The notes below the pieces were generated by a model, which worked only from the letters and a program-made list of their open reading frames with translations, made no database searches and was not told the DNA's origin. Positions 1 to 13,000 of a DNA stretch of 64,000 bases are shown one piece after another. Position numbers and translations under genes: made by a program. Position 1 is the stretch's first letter. Each line of letters opens with the position of its first letter. The stretch is from assembly GCA_025093555.1 (NCBI GenBank), contig JAIWNF010000102.1:1-64000 (forward strand). Direction: 5' to 3'. This stretch comes from Circinella umbellata (Eukaryota; Mucoromycota; Mucoromycetes; Mucorales; Lichtheimiaceae).

Positions 1-180
1 AAAAAAAAAAAAGAAAAAGAAAAAAAAGAGTAAAAAGCAAAGGGAAACGAGCCTACATAAAAGAAGATTGTTGTATTAGTATTCAGTCTCTTAACACGCT
101 TTATATCTAATTCATAGAATAATATTGAAAGGTTACTTACCAAGAAAAAGAAAAAAGAAAAGAAAAGAATGTTTTTGAGG
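1..180. repeat. Left copy of a diverged direct repeat
   Basis: After an A-rich start, the stretch from about 36 to 150 matches about 2,290-2,400 in the same orientation. Shared words include GCAAAGG near the start, a GCCTA block, an AATTCAT/AATATNNNAA block and the TACTTAC word. Identity looks roughly 70 percent by eye. The copy may continue beyond the window start. A diverged terminal repeat of an old element is possible but unproven. Confidence 0.4.
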
Positions 181-462
181 GTTTTTTAAAGTTTTTAAGT
201 TTTTTTTAAGTTTTTGTGAATTTTATGCTTTTTTTTTGTTTTGTAGGGTTTTCTGTTTTCTGAATTTTTTAGAAGAAAAACATGTCAGCAACAAGTTATT
301 TATTTTTTGACAAGTAAAAAACATGTTTCAAACAGGTATTTTGCAACTTACTTTTGTATTTTTTGAGGTATAAAAAATCTACTATCACAAAATAGAACAT
401 TGATAATTAGAGACACAATAAAATGGTTATTTTTGTATACAATACAAGACAGAACTTACTTT

Positions 463-881
463 CTAAAACCATAATGATGTGGCATTGGGGGGGAGGATAT
501 CCACCTCCATATCCCCCTCCCACCAATCCACATCCATGTCGTCCGCATCACCAAATCGCCAATCAACATCCATCATATCATCTTGTTCTTCTTCTTCATC
601 ATCTTCTTCATCATATTCTTCATCATCATCTTCTTCACCACCACCAACACTACCACGAACACTACCAACGGAAAAGTCAGTCAAAACTGACGATACGGAC
701 AAGGTGGGGGAAGAAGGAGGAGAGGGAGCGGGTGAAGAGAGAGGGGAGAGAGCCGGAAGGGTTGAGAGAGTTGAGAGAGAGCGGATCGAAGAGACAGGAG
801 AGGGGGGAGCAGAAGAAAAGGTGAGATTGAAGTAGAATCGGTGGGAAAGCTAAAAGTAGCAACTGGAGCAGTGAAATTCAT
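463..881 (-). pseudogene. Low-complexity acidic protein copy, paralogue of the locus at 63.2 kb
   Basis: I do not recognise this family. The 463-702 frame on the minus strand encodes a GSVRGSVGGG stretch, a long Glu/Asp run and then MDVDW, MDVDWW and MEVD boxes before a stop. The same frame continues upstream through a Ser/Pro-rich stretch and closes near a possible splice acceptor at about 850. A candidate ATG lies at 881. The C-terminal box and the flanking non-coding sequence as far down as about 300 are recognisably homologous to 63,680-63,950. There the same FGD and MEVD boxes appear in plus orientation, followed by the same GTAAGTTC donor-like word. This is probably a repeated, partly decayed gene family. 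Whether this copy is expressed cannot be told. Confidence 0.4.
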
Positions 882-960
882 ATTTGTAAAAAAAAAAAAG
901 GGAGTAAAGAAAAAAGGTGAAACAAAAAGAAAAAGAAAAAAACGCGCCGCCATGGAAATG

Positions 961-3900
961 AATTTTTATTTTATAGCTGCATTACAGTTACCCGTTCCTT
1001 GGATCCCGCACACAGTCTAGAACCATCTATTTTATTACTCTCTCCACATATACACACTATAGCCATATTCTATAATAAAACTATTGTTGCTTTTTATACA
1101 ATAATGACAACGATTTATTATTATTGTGAAATCTTTTTAAAATCTCTCTTACTTCATTTCAGAAAAAGAATGTAATTTATAAAACCAAATAAAGTTATAG
1201 AAAATGCACGGGCCACTATAATTTTACCAGAGCCTAAACTTTTTTTTGTTGCCATTGGTACCTTGAAATGAAGTTTGATGGAATCACTCTAATTCTATGA
1301 AATGAACTCAAGTTAAAAAATAATAATTCTAACAAATGAAATGGAATATTTCAAGGTGTAGCTAAATTGACAAGCAATCATATAATTACTTTTATATGGA
1401 CCAGACAATTTATACCAAAAAATAATATATATTATTATATGGGAAATAAAGACCAAAGCTCTTATTTTTCTTACATAAGGTTTAACAGAGATAAAGTTAT
1501 TACGAGTATTTCCAATAGAATAGTAACAATAAAATATTCTTCTTTTAAAACATTATACAAAATGTTAGATATAAATGCTTAACATGTTGAAAGTTTGCCT
1601 GATATGAAATGGTGGATTAGTTCTTTAATCCGAAGACCTTAAAGAGTATGACCTTTCAACGTGTTTATGCTCATACAACTATATTTATTATCAATGATTT
1701 TGAAAAAGTAGTCTTAATATTCATTAATTTCCTTGGTCACTTTACGTATTACAAGATCTTCATATGAACAGTGAAATTAACTACCACTGGTAAATAGTAC
1801 TTTTTCGCTTGGGTACTAATCATATCTAGCATCTGTTAATTTTCACAAAAAGGAGATGAAAAATGCTTTTATAAAAATTAACGAGCCAGGATCCTCTGTA
1901 CAATATATGGATATGAATTATGGTAACTGCGATTAGTATCTACAGTTTCATTTCCATTTGACGCGCTTGTCAGTATCTATAGCTATAATACACCTGTAAA
2001 ATATTTACCTCAACGATGGTAGCAAAATTTTAAAATAAATAGGATCTAAGAACAAAAAGAGGGAAGCAGCTCGGGCTATATATATGAATACAAATAATCT
2101 TATATACTGTACTGTCGATCTGACCACCGTCATTAATTTAGTTATACAATTACCTCAAAAAAAAAAAGAAAGAATACATATTGGCATTAGTAAACTATTG
2201 ACAGGATTATTAACTTATCCACTTTCAACCCATCTACTGAATTATATTATTTAACTCCAACAATACCGATTAAAAAAAAAGAAAAAAAATGCAAAGGAGA
2301 ACGTGCCTATAAATAAAGAAGGGAGATTCTTATATTAAATACCCAGTAGCTTAATAGGTATGCTTTATCCAATTCATATAACAATATAAAAAGCTACTTA
2401 CATAATAGAATCATTTAAAACGAAAAGAGAAGGAGTGCATGAGAGAAAGTAAAGAGACAAATGTATTAGATCTAACCAAACGTTTTGACCAATCTGATCT
2501 GACCCCTTTTAAATGGATTTTTTATTCATTCGTAAGAAAGGGATAAAGACCATGCTGTTACAAAGGTGCGAAAATATTATGTTTTGTGGGATGAAAATCA
2601 GATTAAACAATATATTAGTTCTTTTTTCCCAATTATTAATCTGGTAAAGTGTTGTAATTGGATTTGAACGCTCAATGTGTATGCGTAAATAAAACAATAC
2701 AAGTAGAAATTTCGAATTATATATAATAGACCATGAAGTTCTTTTTATATGTGTGTAAAGATATTAAAAACTAATAAAGGTTTTAATCCATGATGTTATA
2801 TCTTTCTCTTGAATAGCGTTATTTATATTTTTATATTCAACTCCCTGGTTTGCTTAACCATGATCTTTTCTTTAGTTGTCTGTGTAGGTACACATCTTTA
2901 ATCACCAATCTTATTCGCTTCAGTCTAAGATTATCAAGCATAATATGTTCTATTAACATTTATTATTCACACGTCAAATATAAAAAAAAATATTTCTTTT
3001 AGGTAAAAACAATCAAAACGTTTATTGTATTTGAAAAGATTTTTTATTATTGTTTAATCAGACTTGATTAACTTATGCCATAATACATATGTGCGTACAC
3101 ATATTGGCAATGATTTAATATCATCATTTTAAACTACTACTACTCTTCTTCTCATCCCCTCCTTGCTTCTCCTCCCCCCATTCCTCAAGACGAGAAAGTG
3201 AGGGAACAGCAAAATGATTTCTCTTGTGCCTTGATGATGACTCTGTCGCCATCATGTTCTCTTGTCGCAACAAAGGAAGTAAGAAAAATAAAATAAAAAG
3301 AAAAGGACGCATCATGGGTACCCCAACCACTCCCCACCCGTGTTGAGGATATGGCGTTGTAGTCCCAGACACTTGCAGTCGTTCCAATCCAGGACCTAAA
3401 GTACACTAAAGACCAGAACTTGTGCTAATAAGAAATCGACATGGAATTAAGGTAGGATCACAAGAAATGATCAGTACACGGTATATTGTAAGTGAGGTAT
3501 ACAAAATACATAACCCATGCGATGTGCAGACGCCGCTATCGATGACTGCGATACCCCAAATGACAATACCTCTATATCAAAGGAGCCTACAGATGAAGAT
3601 AGGACTTTCCACACAAGAATGAAGAGACAAGGTTAATAGAAAGAGAAAGAAAAAGAAAAACATGGAATTTTTTTTTTGACCGTACGATCCAATTGCTCGG
3701 GACTTACTTTTTTTACCACTCTTTCTTTAGCGTTACTATAGCAAAATAAAAAAAAAGGGACGTACGCCCCCAAAGTAAAATAAAATCGTTGTTAGGTATT
3801 ATTTCTATGACAATGAATCGTTTACATACAACCTATTTTTCCTTTTACACGGAACGCTTCAAGAAATCTAAATTGTATTGTTTTTTTTCTTTGAATGAAT

Positions 3901-6900
3901 GAGTAAAAGTTCTATCCTTTTCTATGGCTCATGTTTTTTTTTTTTTGACGATAGTACGCAGCTCAACATAGTAACGTCAGTTCCACATGATATTGCTTTA
4001 TGCACATGTCGTTCGATCAACATTGCTACCAGTGATAAAAAAAATTAAAGTGAACCATTCCTATTTTAGTATGGCTGAGTAAATATATGAAAGCATCTCA
4101 TAAAACCATTACCATTAATACTTTTAAGTAGAGTACGTATTTAAGAATGATTTCTTTTTTTTAACACCAAGAAGAGGTAAAAGACTACATAAGATAATAG
4201 TTTAGCTTTTACTTTTTCAATGTCTTCGATCATGTACAATGAAAGTAATCCTTTTTTTATTGCAAACTAATTGTTATTTTTTTTTAATATGCAAAACAAA
4301 ATGATTGTGCAACATAAAAGTTGCCTCTTTATTATTTTCAGTGAAATAAAATGTTGGTATAGAGCGTTGAGTTATGTGGGTGATTTGCTTCCAATGAACT
4401 TCTTTATTTTTGTTGCTTTTCAATAATAATGTGATCGGTTACGTAGGTACCAACAATAGTTGATCAAAAATGTATATACAGAGTTCAAAGTCTTTATAAG
4501 AAGTACGTTAGTTGTAGCAGAGGCTTGTTTAAATTTGTAAATATTTATATATGACACGAATAAGAAAGTTCTCGACATGCCACAGGGAAGTACACAATGT
4601 CTTTATGCCCTAAGTAATCTGACTAATTATGAGATTCGTGATTACTATCTGCTGGTTTTATAAAAATATCTTGTTGTAAGTAAAATAGCCAACAAAATAA
4701 CGAAGTAATTAGATTAAGTGAGGTTTTGTTGTGGAGTGAGATTTTTTCAATTAAAATTAGGCATATAATATAATACTTATGAATCATGGTGCTTTTTTTT
4801 ATGTCGTATTAAGTGTGGTGATAACATTATTGTCAATAAAAATTGAACAATGAGACCTTCATTCATTATTATTCCAGAATTAAGTATATATAACTTGTAG
4901 TAAAGAAATAAATGTTATCACTGGTCTTACGTATATTACTTTTAAACTCTATGCATACATTTTAGCATTATTGTTTAATTTACATTGATAGTAGATTATA
5001 CACATATCTATATTTCAAGATTTACGTAACAAGATAATAATTCATTAGATAAAACGGTAGAAACAAAACCTTTTACTTTTTTAATATTATCAGAACAAAC
5101 AATAATTACGTATATAAAACAATAAGTGCTGTTATCAATACGTAATTTCCACCATCAGGAATAATTATAGATATACTATTTTATAATTTCCAAGAGTTAT
5201 GGTTCGTTCTTCTATTACAGTTATGTAGTTATATACGTATATAAACTTACATAGTGGATTTTTCTTCTTTGCTGTTAATTATTAATTATGTTGTATCTCA
5301 CTAATTATCCAAATGATATTGAAACTGAGACCACGTATTAGATGTTTCAATAATATATTCTTTTTACAATAGAGCCATAAAATTTTTTCCCTTCATGAAT
5401 CTATGTTATTTTGTGATTTCTTTTAGGTGACCCTGCACGATAAGAATCAATTTTTTTTTTTTGTTTAAGAAATAAACGCGAACAAAAAAAAAAGTCGTAT
5501 TTGGAAACATAGCTTCTTATAATGATGGTCATGTATTCTATCAGAGGATAATATTTTCAATGAAAAAAAAAAAAGAAATTTGCTATTCTTTTACAAATAA
5601 AAAAAATACGCAACCCATAAATAATAAGTATGATTTCTCCTTTTATTGTCTTGTGTAACTAACAGTCCAAACATTTACATTCATGCGGGGTAAACGATTT
5701 TATGCTGATCTTTTATATAGAAGTGAAACATGACCTAATTCAACAGGTATTTTATTTTTATTTTTCATTATAAAGCTTCCATAGCTTCAACACCAAGATA
5801 ATATATAAAAATTAAAAGTTCTTTTTTATGTGCTTTTTGATATTCTTGACGGTATACATAAAAGTATTGGTCTTTCTATTAAAGAAATATTTTGATTCTT
5901 TTTGAACAAGGAAAAGGCTTTGATTATTCGTTGATTGTAGGTACGAATTACTTAATTTAAAATAAGAAAAACATCATCGTTATGCTTATACCTCATAGAA
6001 ATATAGAAATAAATATAAATAATAGATCACATGATGTACAATTTAAGATTGTACAATAAATACGTATGATATCATAATAAGGTTTTTTTTTCATGAGTGG
6101 CGAAGGGGAAATATAATATTGCGTCATGCTGATGATCACTTTAGAATATCTAGAAGAATGCTTTTACTACTTACAAACAAACAAATAAGCTTTTTCTTTT
6201 TGAGTGACGCCAACGAGTTTCTACCGTGACTAGTAAACTCATTTCCTTCAACTCTGATGATAGTGTTTTTTGAGACAGGTTTGAACGATGTACAACGCTG
6301 AAGATTTAAAACCATAACTTTTACTTATTTGTTCTTATGGCCAAAAAATTCTATGTCACTGAAAGCCATTCAAACTCCCAGTGCTTATATTACGGTCAAT
6401 CATGTACAGCAAGCGTTACTCAAAACTAAACATAATTTGTTGTTTCCAACGTGATACATTTGAGATTTCTTTGGAGTGGACACATCAAGAACTAACCTTT
6501 CTTTATTACACTACGTACAATTATATATTACAGCCATAAGTTTGTTGATTAACATGTGTAACGGCGAGACGCCAGGTATAAATGATATCATTGAGTCAAA
6601 CGTATGATTAGATATAGGAATATTAGAATAGGTATTCTAGATAGAAATGTTAATCACTTTTGGTCTAGCACAAAATAAAAATATGTATCAACAGACACAT
6701 GCTGCTTTTTCTTTGTTACGTTCAAACAGTATTCAGTGAGCATAAATCAGTTATGGTAATTTCATATTCTACACACAAGGGAAAAAATGATCTCAGAATA
6801 AATAGAAATAGATGTTTTTTTAAGTGGCATCAAAAATCACGATTTAATTATTATTAAGTTAAAAGATAAGCTATTATACAACAGAGAAAAGAAGTAGAAG

Positions 6901-7264
6901 AGAAAGAAAAAAAAAGAAAGGGTGTATTTTGAGTCCATCCGATGTTATCAGATGAAAAGGGTAACACGTTTGATAAATATACATACGTAATAGGAGATGA
7001 AAAATAAAAGCATGAAATTATGATATAACGTTAACAAGGGAGGAGGCGGGAATATGTGCTTATTATTCATAAATAGAATAAAAAGAAGAACAAAAAAAAA
7101 GAACAGAATAAGTAATAAAGTATATATGAATGGAATGATGATAACAATAATTTACGGAAGATTTTTTCGTGGGGTAGAATGAAGAAACATGGATTGATAT
7201 AAAATATATAGGGAGAAATCAAAAATTGGGTAAAGAGATGAGAACTTGATGGTAATGATATTAC
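961..7264. other. AT-rich intergenic region, no gene recognised
   Basis: This is 6.3 kb of AT-rich DNA with many poly-T and poly-A runs. The partner of the repeat at position 1 is at about 2,275-2,400. One island of higher complexity at 3,124-3,625 has short overlapping open frames on both strands (66 codons plus, 87 codons minus), but I recognise no family in either. No tRNA or rRNA was seen. Confidence 0.5.
2275..2400. repeat. Right copy of the diverged direct repeat
   Basis: This stretch matches the window start in the same orientation, beginning with an A-rich run and the word GCAAAGG and ending near a TACTTAC word. The spacing between copies is about 2.27 kb, and the degenerate gene at 463-881 lies between them. 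Confidence 0.35.
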
Positions 7265-10068
7265 TTATTGATTTTGTTCGCTCTTATCGACAGAAGAATT
7301 AGCAGAAGTGGTGTCATCATCATCACGGTGATTTCCATCAATACGTTCGGAAATATAAGTTCGCATAGCGGTTTGAACAGCGGCATCAGCACTCCAATGG
7401 AAGAATGGATATTTGTCCTTGGGAAGACGAATTTCAACCTTTTCGACTTGATATTCATCAGTCTTTTCCTTTGTCAAGTTCTGAATATAAGTGGATTCCA
7501 AATCATCTTGTCTACGATTCGATCGTTGTTGTAATTGTTCACGTTGATGATGTGGACCATCCTTTGAGTTAGGTACAACAGGTAAAACTTCAACAGGACC
7601 AGAAGAAACGTGATGGGCTGAACCAGCATTGGAAGATCCTTGATCATCTCCTGGATTCATGCGAGGTTGAGTACCAAAGCCAGCAATAATCAAAGAACGA
7701 CGAATGGCTGGGTTGTTACTAAGATTGATAAAGTGGAATTCTACATGATGACCAGCATACTTGTTTAACGTGTTTTGAATATCAACAATGGCTTGTAAAC
7801 CACTGGAATCCAATCGATTGACGGCACTAAAGTCTAACAACAATGCATGAATCTTGGGTAAACTGGCACGAGCAGCATCAACAGCGGCATTAGCATCATC
7901 GTTCCATGCACGTTCACCTTTGGTTAATATTTTGCCGCCACGACGCGTATGTTCCTTACAATAGGAAATGATTCGATCGGCCACAAAACCAGAATTGGGA
8001 TAGGTCATGGATTCATCGACACGGAACATCAAAACACCACGAGGTAATTTTTCGACAAGTTTACCAAGAGAAGGATGGCTGATGGGGACATATAAATACT
8101 CTTGTTCTTGTTGTTGAGGATCCAATTCAATTTGAGCTTTTTCATCACCGATTGTAGCAGTAGCAACCACAGTGGCCTTGGAAAGAGGAACGCGGCCAAG
8201 AGCCCAGAGACGAGGACGAGCAATACGGAATAACAAAATAACAACGGAAAGACCCAATGAAACATAAATACCATAATCGACCGTAGTAAAGAAAGTAACG
8301 ATAACGGCAGCAACAAAAACCAAAAGTTCCCACCAACTGACAGCTGCAAGTCGCTTGATATAACTGGGACCCGATACAAGATCGGCAACAGCATGAATAA
8401 CGACGGCAGCAAGAATAGCATCAGGAATATAATAGAAAGCTGGAGTAAGAGCATAAAGAGCAAGAATAACGACACAACCAGAAAAGACACCAGCAATAGG
8501 TGTTTTGACACCAGAACGAGCCTTAATAGCTGTACGTGAAAAAGAACCAGTAGAAGGATAAGCACCAAAGAAAGAAGCCCAAATATTGGTAAAACCGATA
8601 GCAATAATTTCTTGATTAGGGTTAATGGTATAATCATTAATACGACCAAACGATTTGGCAATAGCAACGTGTTCCAAAATTAAAATAATGACACCCGAGG
8701 GCAAAGAACCAGCAATAGCTCCCACAGTGGTAGGGTTAACGTTAGGTACGTGCATAGCTTGGAATCCAGGAGGAACATCTTTAAGAATACTGATGGGTGA
8801 TGTTTCTTTACCAATGTTGATAAGGAAAGCAATTAAAGTACCAAAAATCACAACGACACCATTACGCATAATGCTGAGAAAGAATAATGGCATGGCATAC
8901 TTGGGATACTTCTTGGTATAGTAGTTACAGAGATAACGACAGCCATAAAGAAAGATTAAGCCGGTGAGACCAAAGGCGACATCCAGTTTAGTCTTTGGAA
9001 GGTTTTTGAAAAAGTTTCCAAAGATTAAATAAGTAGAATCTTGACCATTGATACCCTTGATACCGAACAGTTTAGGCCATTGTCCAATAGTAATTGTAAT
9101 AGCACTTCCTGTCATAAAACCAGCGATTGCAGGACCTAATGTAAAAAAAATACAGTTAATCAATCTTAGACCATGTGACTCCTTTTGAGTAGAATTCTTT
9201 TCAAACTGAATAGAACACATGGGGGAGAGGGAAAATGATTATATATTTACCTGGAATAAAATCAACCAAGATACCTAATCTCACAAGACCAATAAACATA
9301 GCAATGGAACCAGTGATAAGTGAAAATGCAACAGCAATTTCTTGTGGAGTAATATCAGGATGGGTTTCGGCAGCTTTTGTAACGGCTTGACCAACCAATA
9401 ATGACATGACGGCTGATTTTATTATATAATGTTATGTTACAGGTTAATTAAAGTTAAGGTTTTTTTTTCCCATTATAATTCCCGTTTACACAAAATAGAT
9501 TCTGTAGATCGGATAATTACTTACCGGTAGGACCAATAGAAATATCTTTGGAAGTGGCGAAGAGACAATAAACACAAAGACCAACAAATGCAGTACTATT
9601 TAGATAGATAATATCCCGTTAATATTCATTTTTTTTTTTTTGGTGATTTATCATTGTTTTCTAATTTTTTTATCAAAAAAAAGAATATATTCGAATATAC
9701 ATACTAAAGACCATATTCTGCAGGTAATTCGGCAATTTTAGCGTAACCCATACTTTGAGGTACCACAACGATACCAACAGTAATACCAGCAATCAGATCT
9801 CGAACGAGCCACTATTGCGTAATAATATTAATAATAAAAAAATTAATTATTTCTTGTTTCATTTTCTTATCCTGACACTCTCAGAGGAATCACAATAATA
9901 ATTAATAGCTTATACCTGTAAGTTATAGCGATGAATCCATGATGCAATAGGTAAAAGGGCAATGATATATTCTTTGATAAAAATAGGTAAATCTCTAAAG
10001 AATTTTTGTGTTTCATATCGATAATCGGTTTCTTCGTAGTCAATGACTACGTCCCTTGCTGAAGGCAT
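7265..10068 (-). CDS. SUL1: Sulfate permease (SulP/SLC26 family, C-terminal STAS domain)
   Basis: Plasma-membrane sulfate importer feeding sulfate assimilation. My model has five exons: 9916-10068, 9705-9811, 9525-9595, 9251-9412 and 7265-9135. All junctions are GT-AG and in phase, giving 787 residues. The start at 10068 (MPSARDVV...) is the only ATG in a cytosolic N-terminus directly followed by family sequence. The SulP signature is clear: WLVRDLIAGITVGIVVVPQS (residues 52-71) then a MGYAKIAELPAEYGLY box, continuing as TSKDISIGPTAVMS and GPAIAGFMTGSAITI. The membrane domain runs to about residue 490. A STAS domain follows at roughly 520-700, with the typical LDFSAVNRLDSSGLQ loop near residue 600. 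The C-terminal tail is polar and variable. Length agrees with fungal SUL1/SUL2-type proteins (about 800-860). No neighbouring sulfur gene is seen. The symbol is by family; a paralogue assignment is not possible. Confidence 0.93.
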
Positions 10069-13000
10069 TGTGTAGGGACTATGGTTGTTGTTTTTTTATG
10101 CGAAAGGGTGAAAGAGGGAGATAAAGACCAAAAAAAAAAACAAATAGAATATATATAATAAATCAAAATATCAAATAAGCAAAAAAATAAAAAAAAGGGA
10201 CCTTTATATATGTCAGTAAACTTTTTTTTTGTAGGTGAAACAAAAGTACCTAATTTGGAAAAGTAAAAAAAAAACCTGTTCGTAAATGACGATTGCGCAA
10301 TCGACTGAATTGATTACACCTTCTGCACGCACCAAGAATATAAAGATTTTAAGCAAAGGGAGACAAAATGTACAAATTTGGGTTGTTCGATTCAACGTAT
10401 CTCGGGATTCTTTTGAGGGACTTCAAAAAAAAAAAAATTGCAACATATAAGTTAAAGATCATGTAATCTGCATACATTTATTCTTTTTTTGAGTTTTCAG
10501 CCAAAATTACAGATCTTTCAAAGAGAAAGATTTTCTTTCTAGTGCAATATTGTTTTTTAAGGCTATATCTTTTAGACAGCAAGCTGAAAAAAAAAAGTAA
10601 TCTAACCATCAAATGACGGCACTCCTTTATTTATTTACACAATCATATAATCCGGTTAGAGCGGCGATCAATAACCCACAAACGAAAAAACTACTTTGTT
10701 CGTTTTCATTTGTGTCAGCCTCTTTTCCTCCATTTCCAATTAAACATTTACCTCCGCTATAACAATTGCGCAATCTTGCGCGATACTTCTTCATTTTCAC
10801 CTTTTTTCTCTTCTAAGTTAACAAACAAACAAGGACCCATTATCTTATCCCCCAATTTTTAGTTTTGTTTTTATTGTATATTTTTGTGTAAAGAAGAACT
10901 TTAATTATTTTTATGGTTGTTAACCGTTGGCAACATTCTTTGTTGACATTCCTTTTTTTTTAAAAAAAAAAAAGTTGCCATGACAATCAATGAATGGAGT
11001 TTTACAAAGTAAAATATTATAGTTGTTTATGTGTGTGGCGTAACAGCTTACACATATATAATATAGAGAGCTAGTTTTTGGATATTCACTCGACCAGTAG
11101 AATTTAATAACCAAAGGGGGAGCTAGGGAGGCTTATACAATTTATTTTGATTTTTTATGTTAGTTTATTATAAAGTTTCAATCAATCAATCAATCAATCT
11201 ATGAACCATAATTACAGGAGGAGAAGGCTTACAAAGTTATATAATTGGGAATTTCATACATAAAATATGTAACGCCACTTGGTGAAAGAGTCCGATATCA
11301 AGATCATGTTATCAATCTGAAAACTGGTTATTTTTTCATATATATATATATGTATGTAATGCTCTGATAAATGGGAATTGAACATTCTATATAATAATAC
11401 CTTTTGAAAAAAGAGACCATAGTGTTTTTTTTAAAAAGGAATGTTCATATTTTCCTTATTTTATTAGTATATTTTTATAGTTCTATACATATCAATTGCC
11501 TTATATCTCATTTTATTTTAGAACAAACGCTTACAAATATATCGTGTCACCTGATGAAAGAAGATAATGTTACGCACTATGTAAAGCGGAAACCTTAAAT
11601 CAAAAGGATAGTTTTGATCAAAAATTGTTCACGTGTCTTTTGCATCTATCTCTTTTTTTTACTTTTTATAAGGTTTATTACATGATAATTTTTTTTCCCT
11701 TACCGCTTTAATTTTTTTCAAGAATTATTTGAATTTAGTACAATGATATTTCCATCAATCTTGTTTTTGTCAAGTGAAAAAATATTACTATGTCGCGCTA
11801 TATTACGGAAAATTAGCGTATATAATACTAATACTTATTTATTTATGATCAAGTGAGTGAAAAAAAAACAACAGAAATGATATATTCTATATGATGCATA
11901 TTATAGTTTTATGTTTGTTTCTAGAATATAGTTTAAGTAAATATGAATAAGTTTTTTTTTTCTTTGAGAACCTGTCTTTTTATTTCTGTACAGTACTTGA
12001 AACATAAAGGTTTTGCATTTATACCCAATAAAATAGTACGTTTATTTGATTATTTTACGTATGTTATATCAATGATACGTAGTAAATCCTGGTTCTTACT
12101 AGTTTAATTATATTTATCAGTATAATCAAAAGAAACAAAATAATGGACTCAAAAACCTTAAGTGAAAAAATGGGGGGGTATGATAAAAATGGTACTACAA
12201 AAATAAAACGAAAGTATGGCGTCATCCAGAACTGATGTGTGCCATAACGTTATTTGATTAGATGTTTTGGTAGTCAGTTATAGTATTAGAGACTTGTCGT
12301 ATATTTTACACTTTTTACGTATAAAGAAAAAACCCACTCTTCCCAAACACGTTGATACATAATGCTGTAAATAAATAAGAACACCTATTATACGTTATGG
12401 TCACATAACAACAACAACCAAAAAAATAAAATCCATCATTTCCACCCAAGATGTTTCTTTTCCACATCTTTTTATCTCTTTTTATGACTATGGATTACGA
12501 GGTTATTTTACTTATATATATAATTAGAGTTTCATTCCAATTTAAAGTTCAATACATACAAACTATGTAGTAGTTTGTTAGAAAGGAAAGGATTTAGTCC
12601 ATCAATCATATATATTGTGGAAGATACATTTTTTTTAATAAAACTAAATTATGCATCATCTTTTTCTTTCTTGATCATGCTAATATGTACATAGTATAAA
12701 AGAATACTGCGTTCTAGCCACAAAAGTAAAGATCAGCAAAAGATGTGGCTACACTAATATTTTTCTAGTTAAGATAAGTCTTATTTTTCAATATTTATTT
12801 TGAACCTTCACTTTTTTAACCATATTTGTCCTTTTTTTTTTACTAAAAATCATCAGCTGATCAGAATGTATACAGCACTGATGAAAAGAATAATTTCTCT
12901 GTCCCATATATTTTTTTTTTATTAAATATTGCGCAATTTTGTGATAGTAAAACTCAAGATCATTTCTACGTATACGTATTATTCTTTATCGTCGTTACAA

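Noticed and set aside
8029..8667. 212-codon Leu-rich frame on the minus strand
   Set aside because: It is a shifted-frame shadow of the sulfate permease, whose membrane helices give Leu-rich sequence in the other frame.
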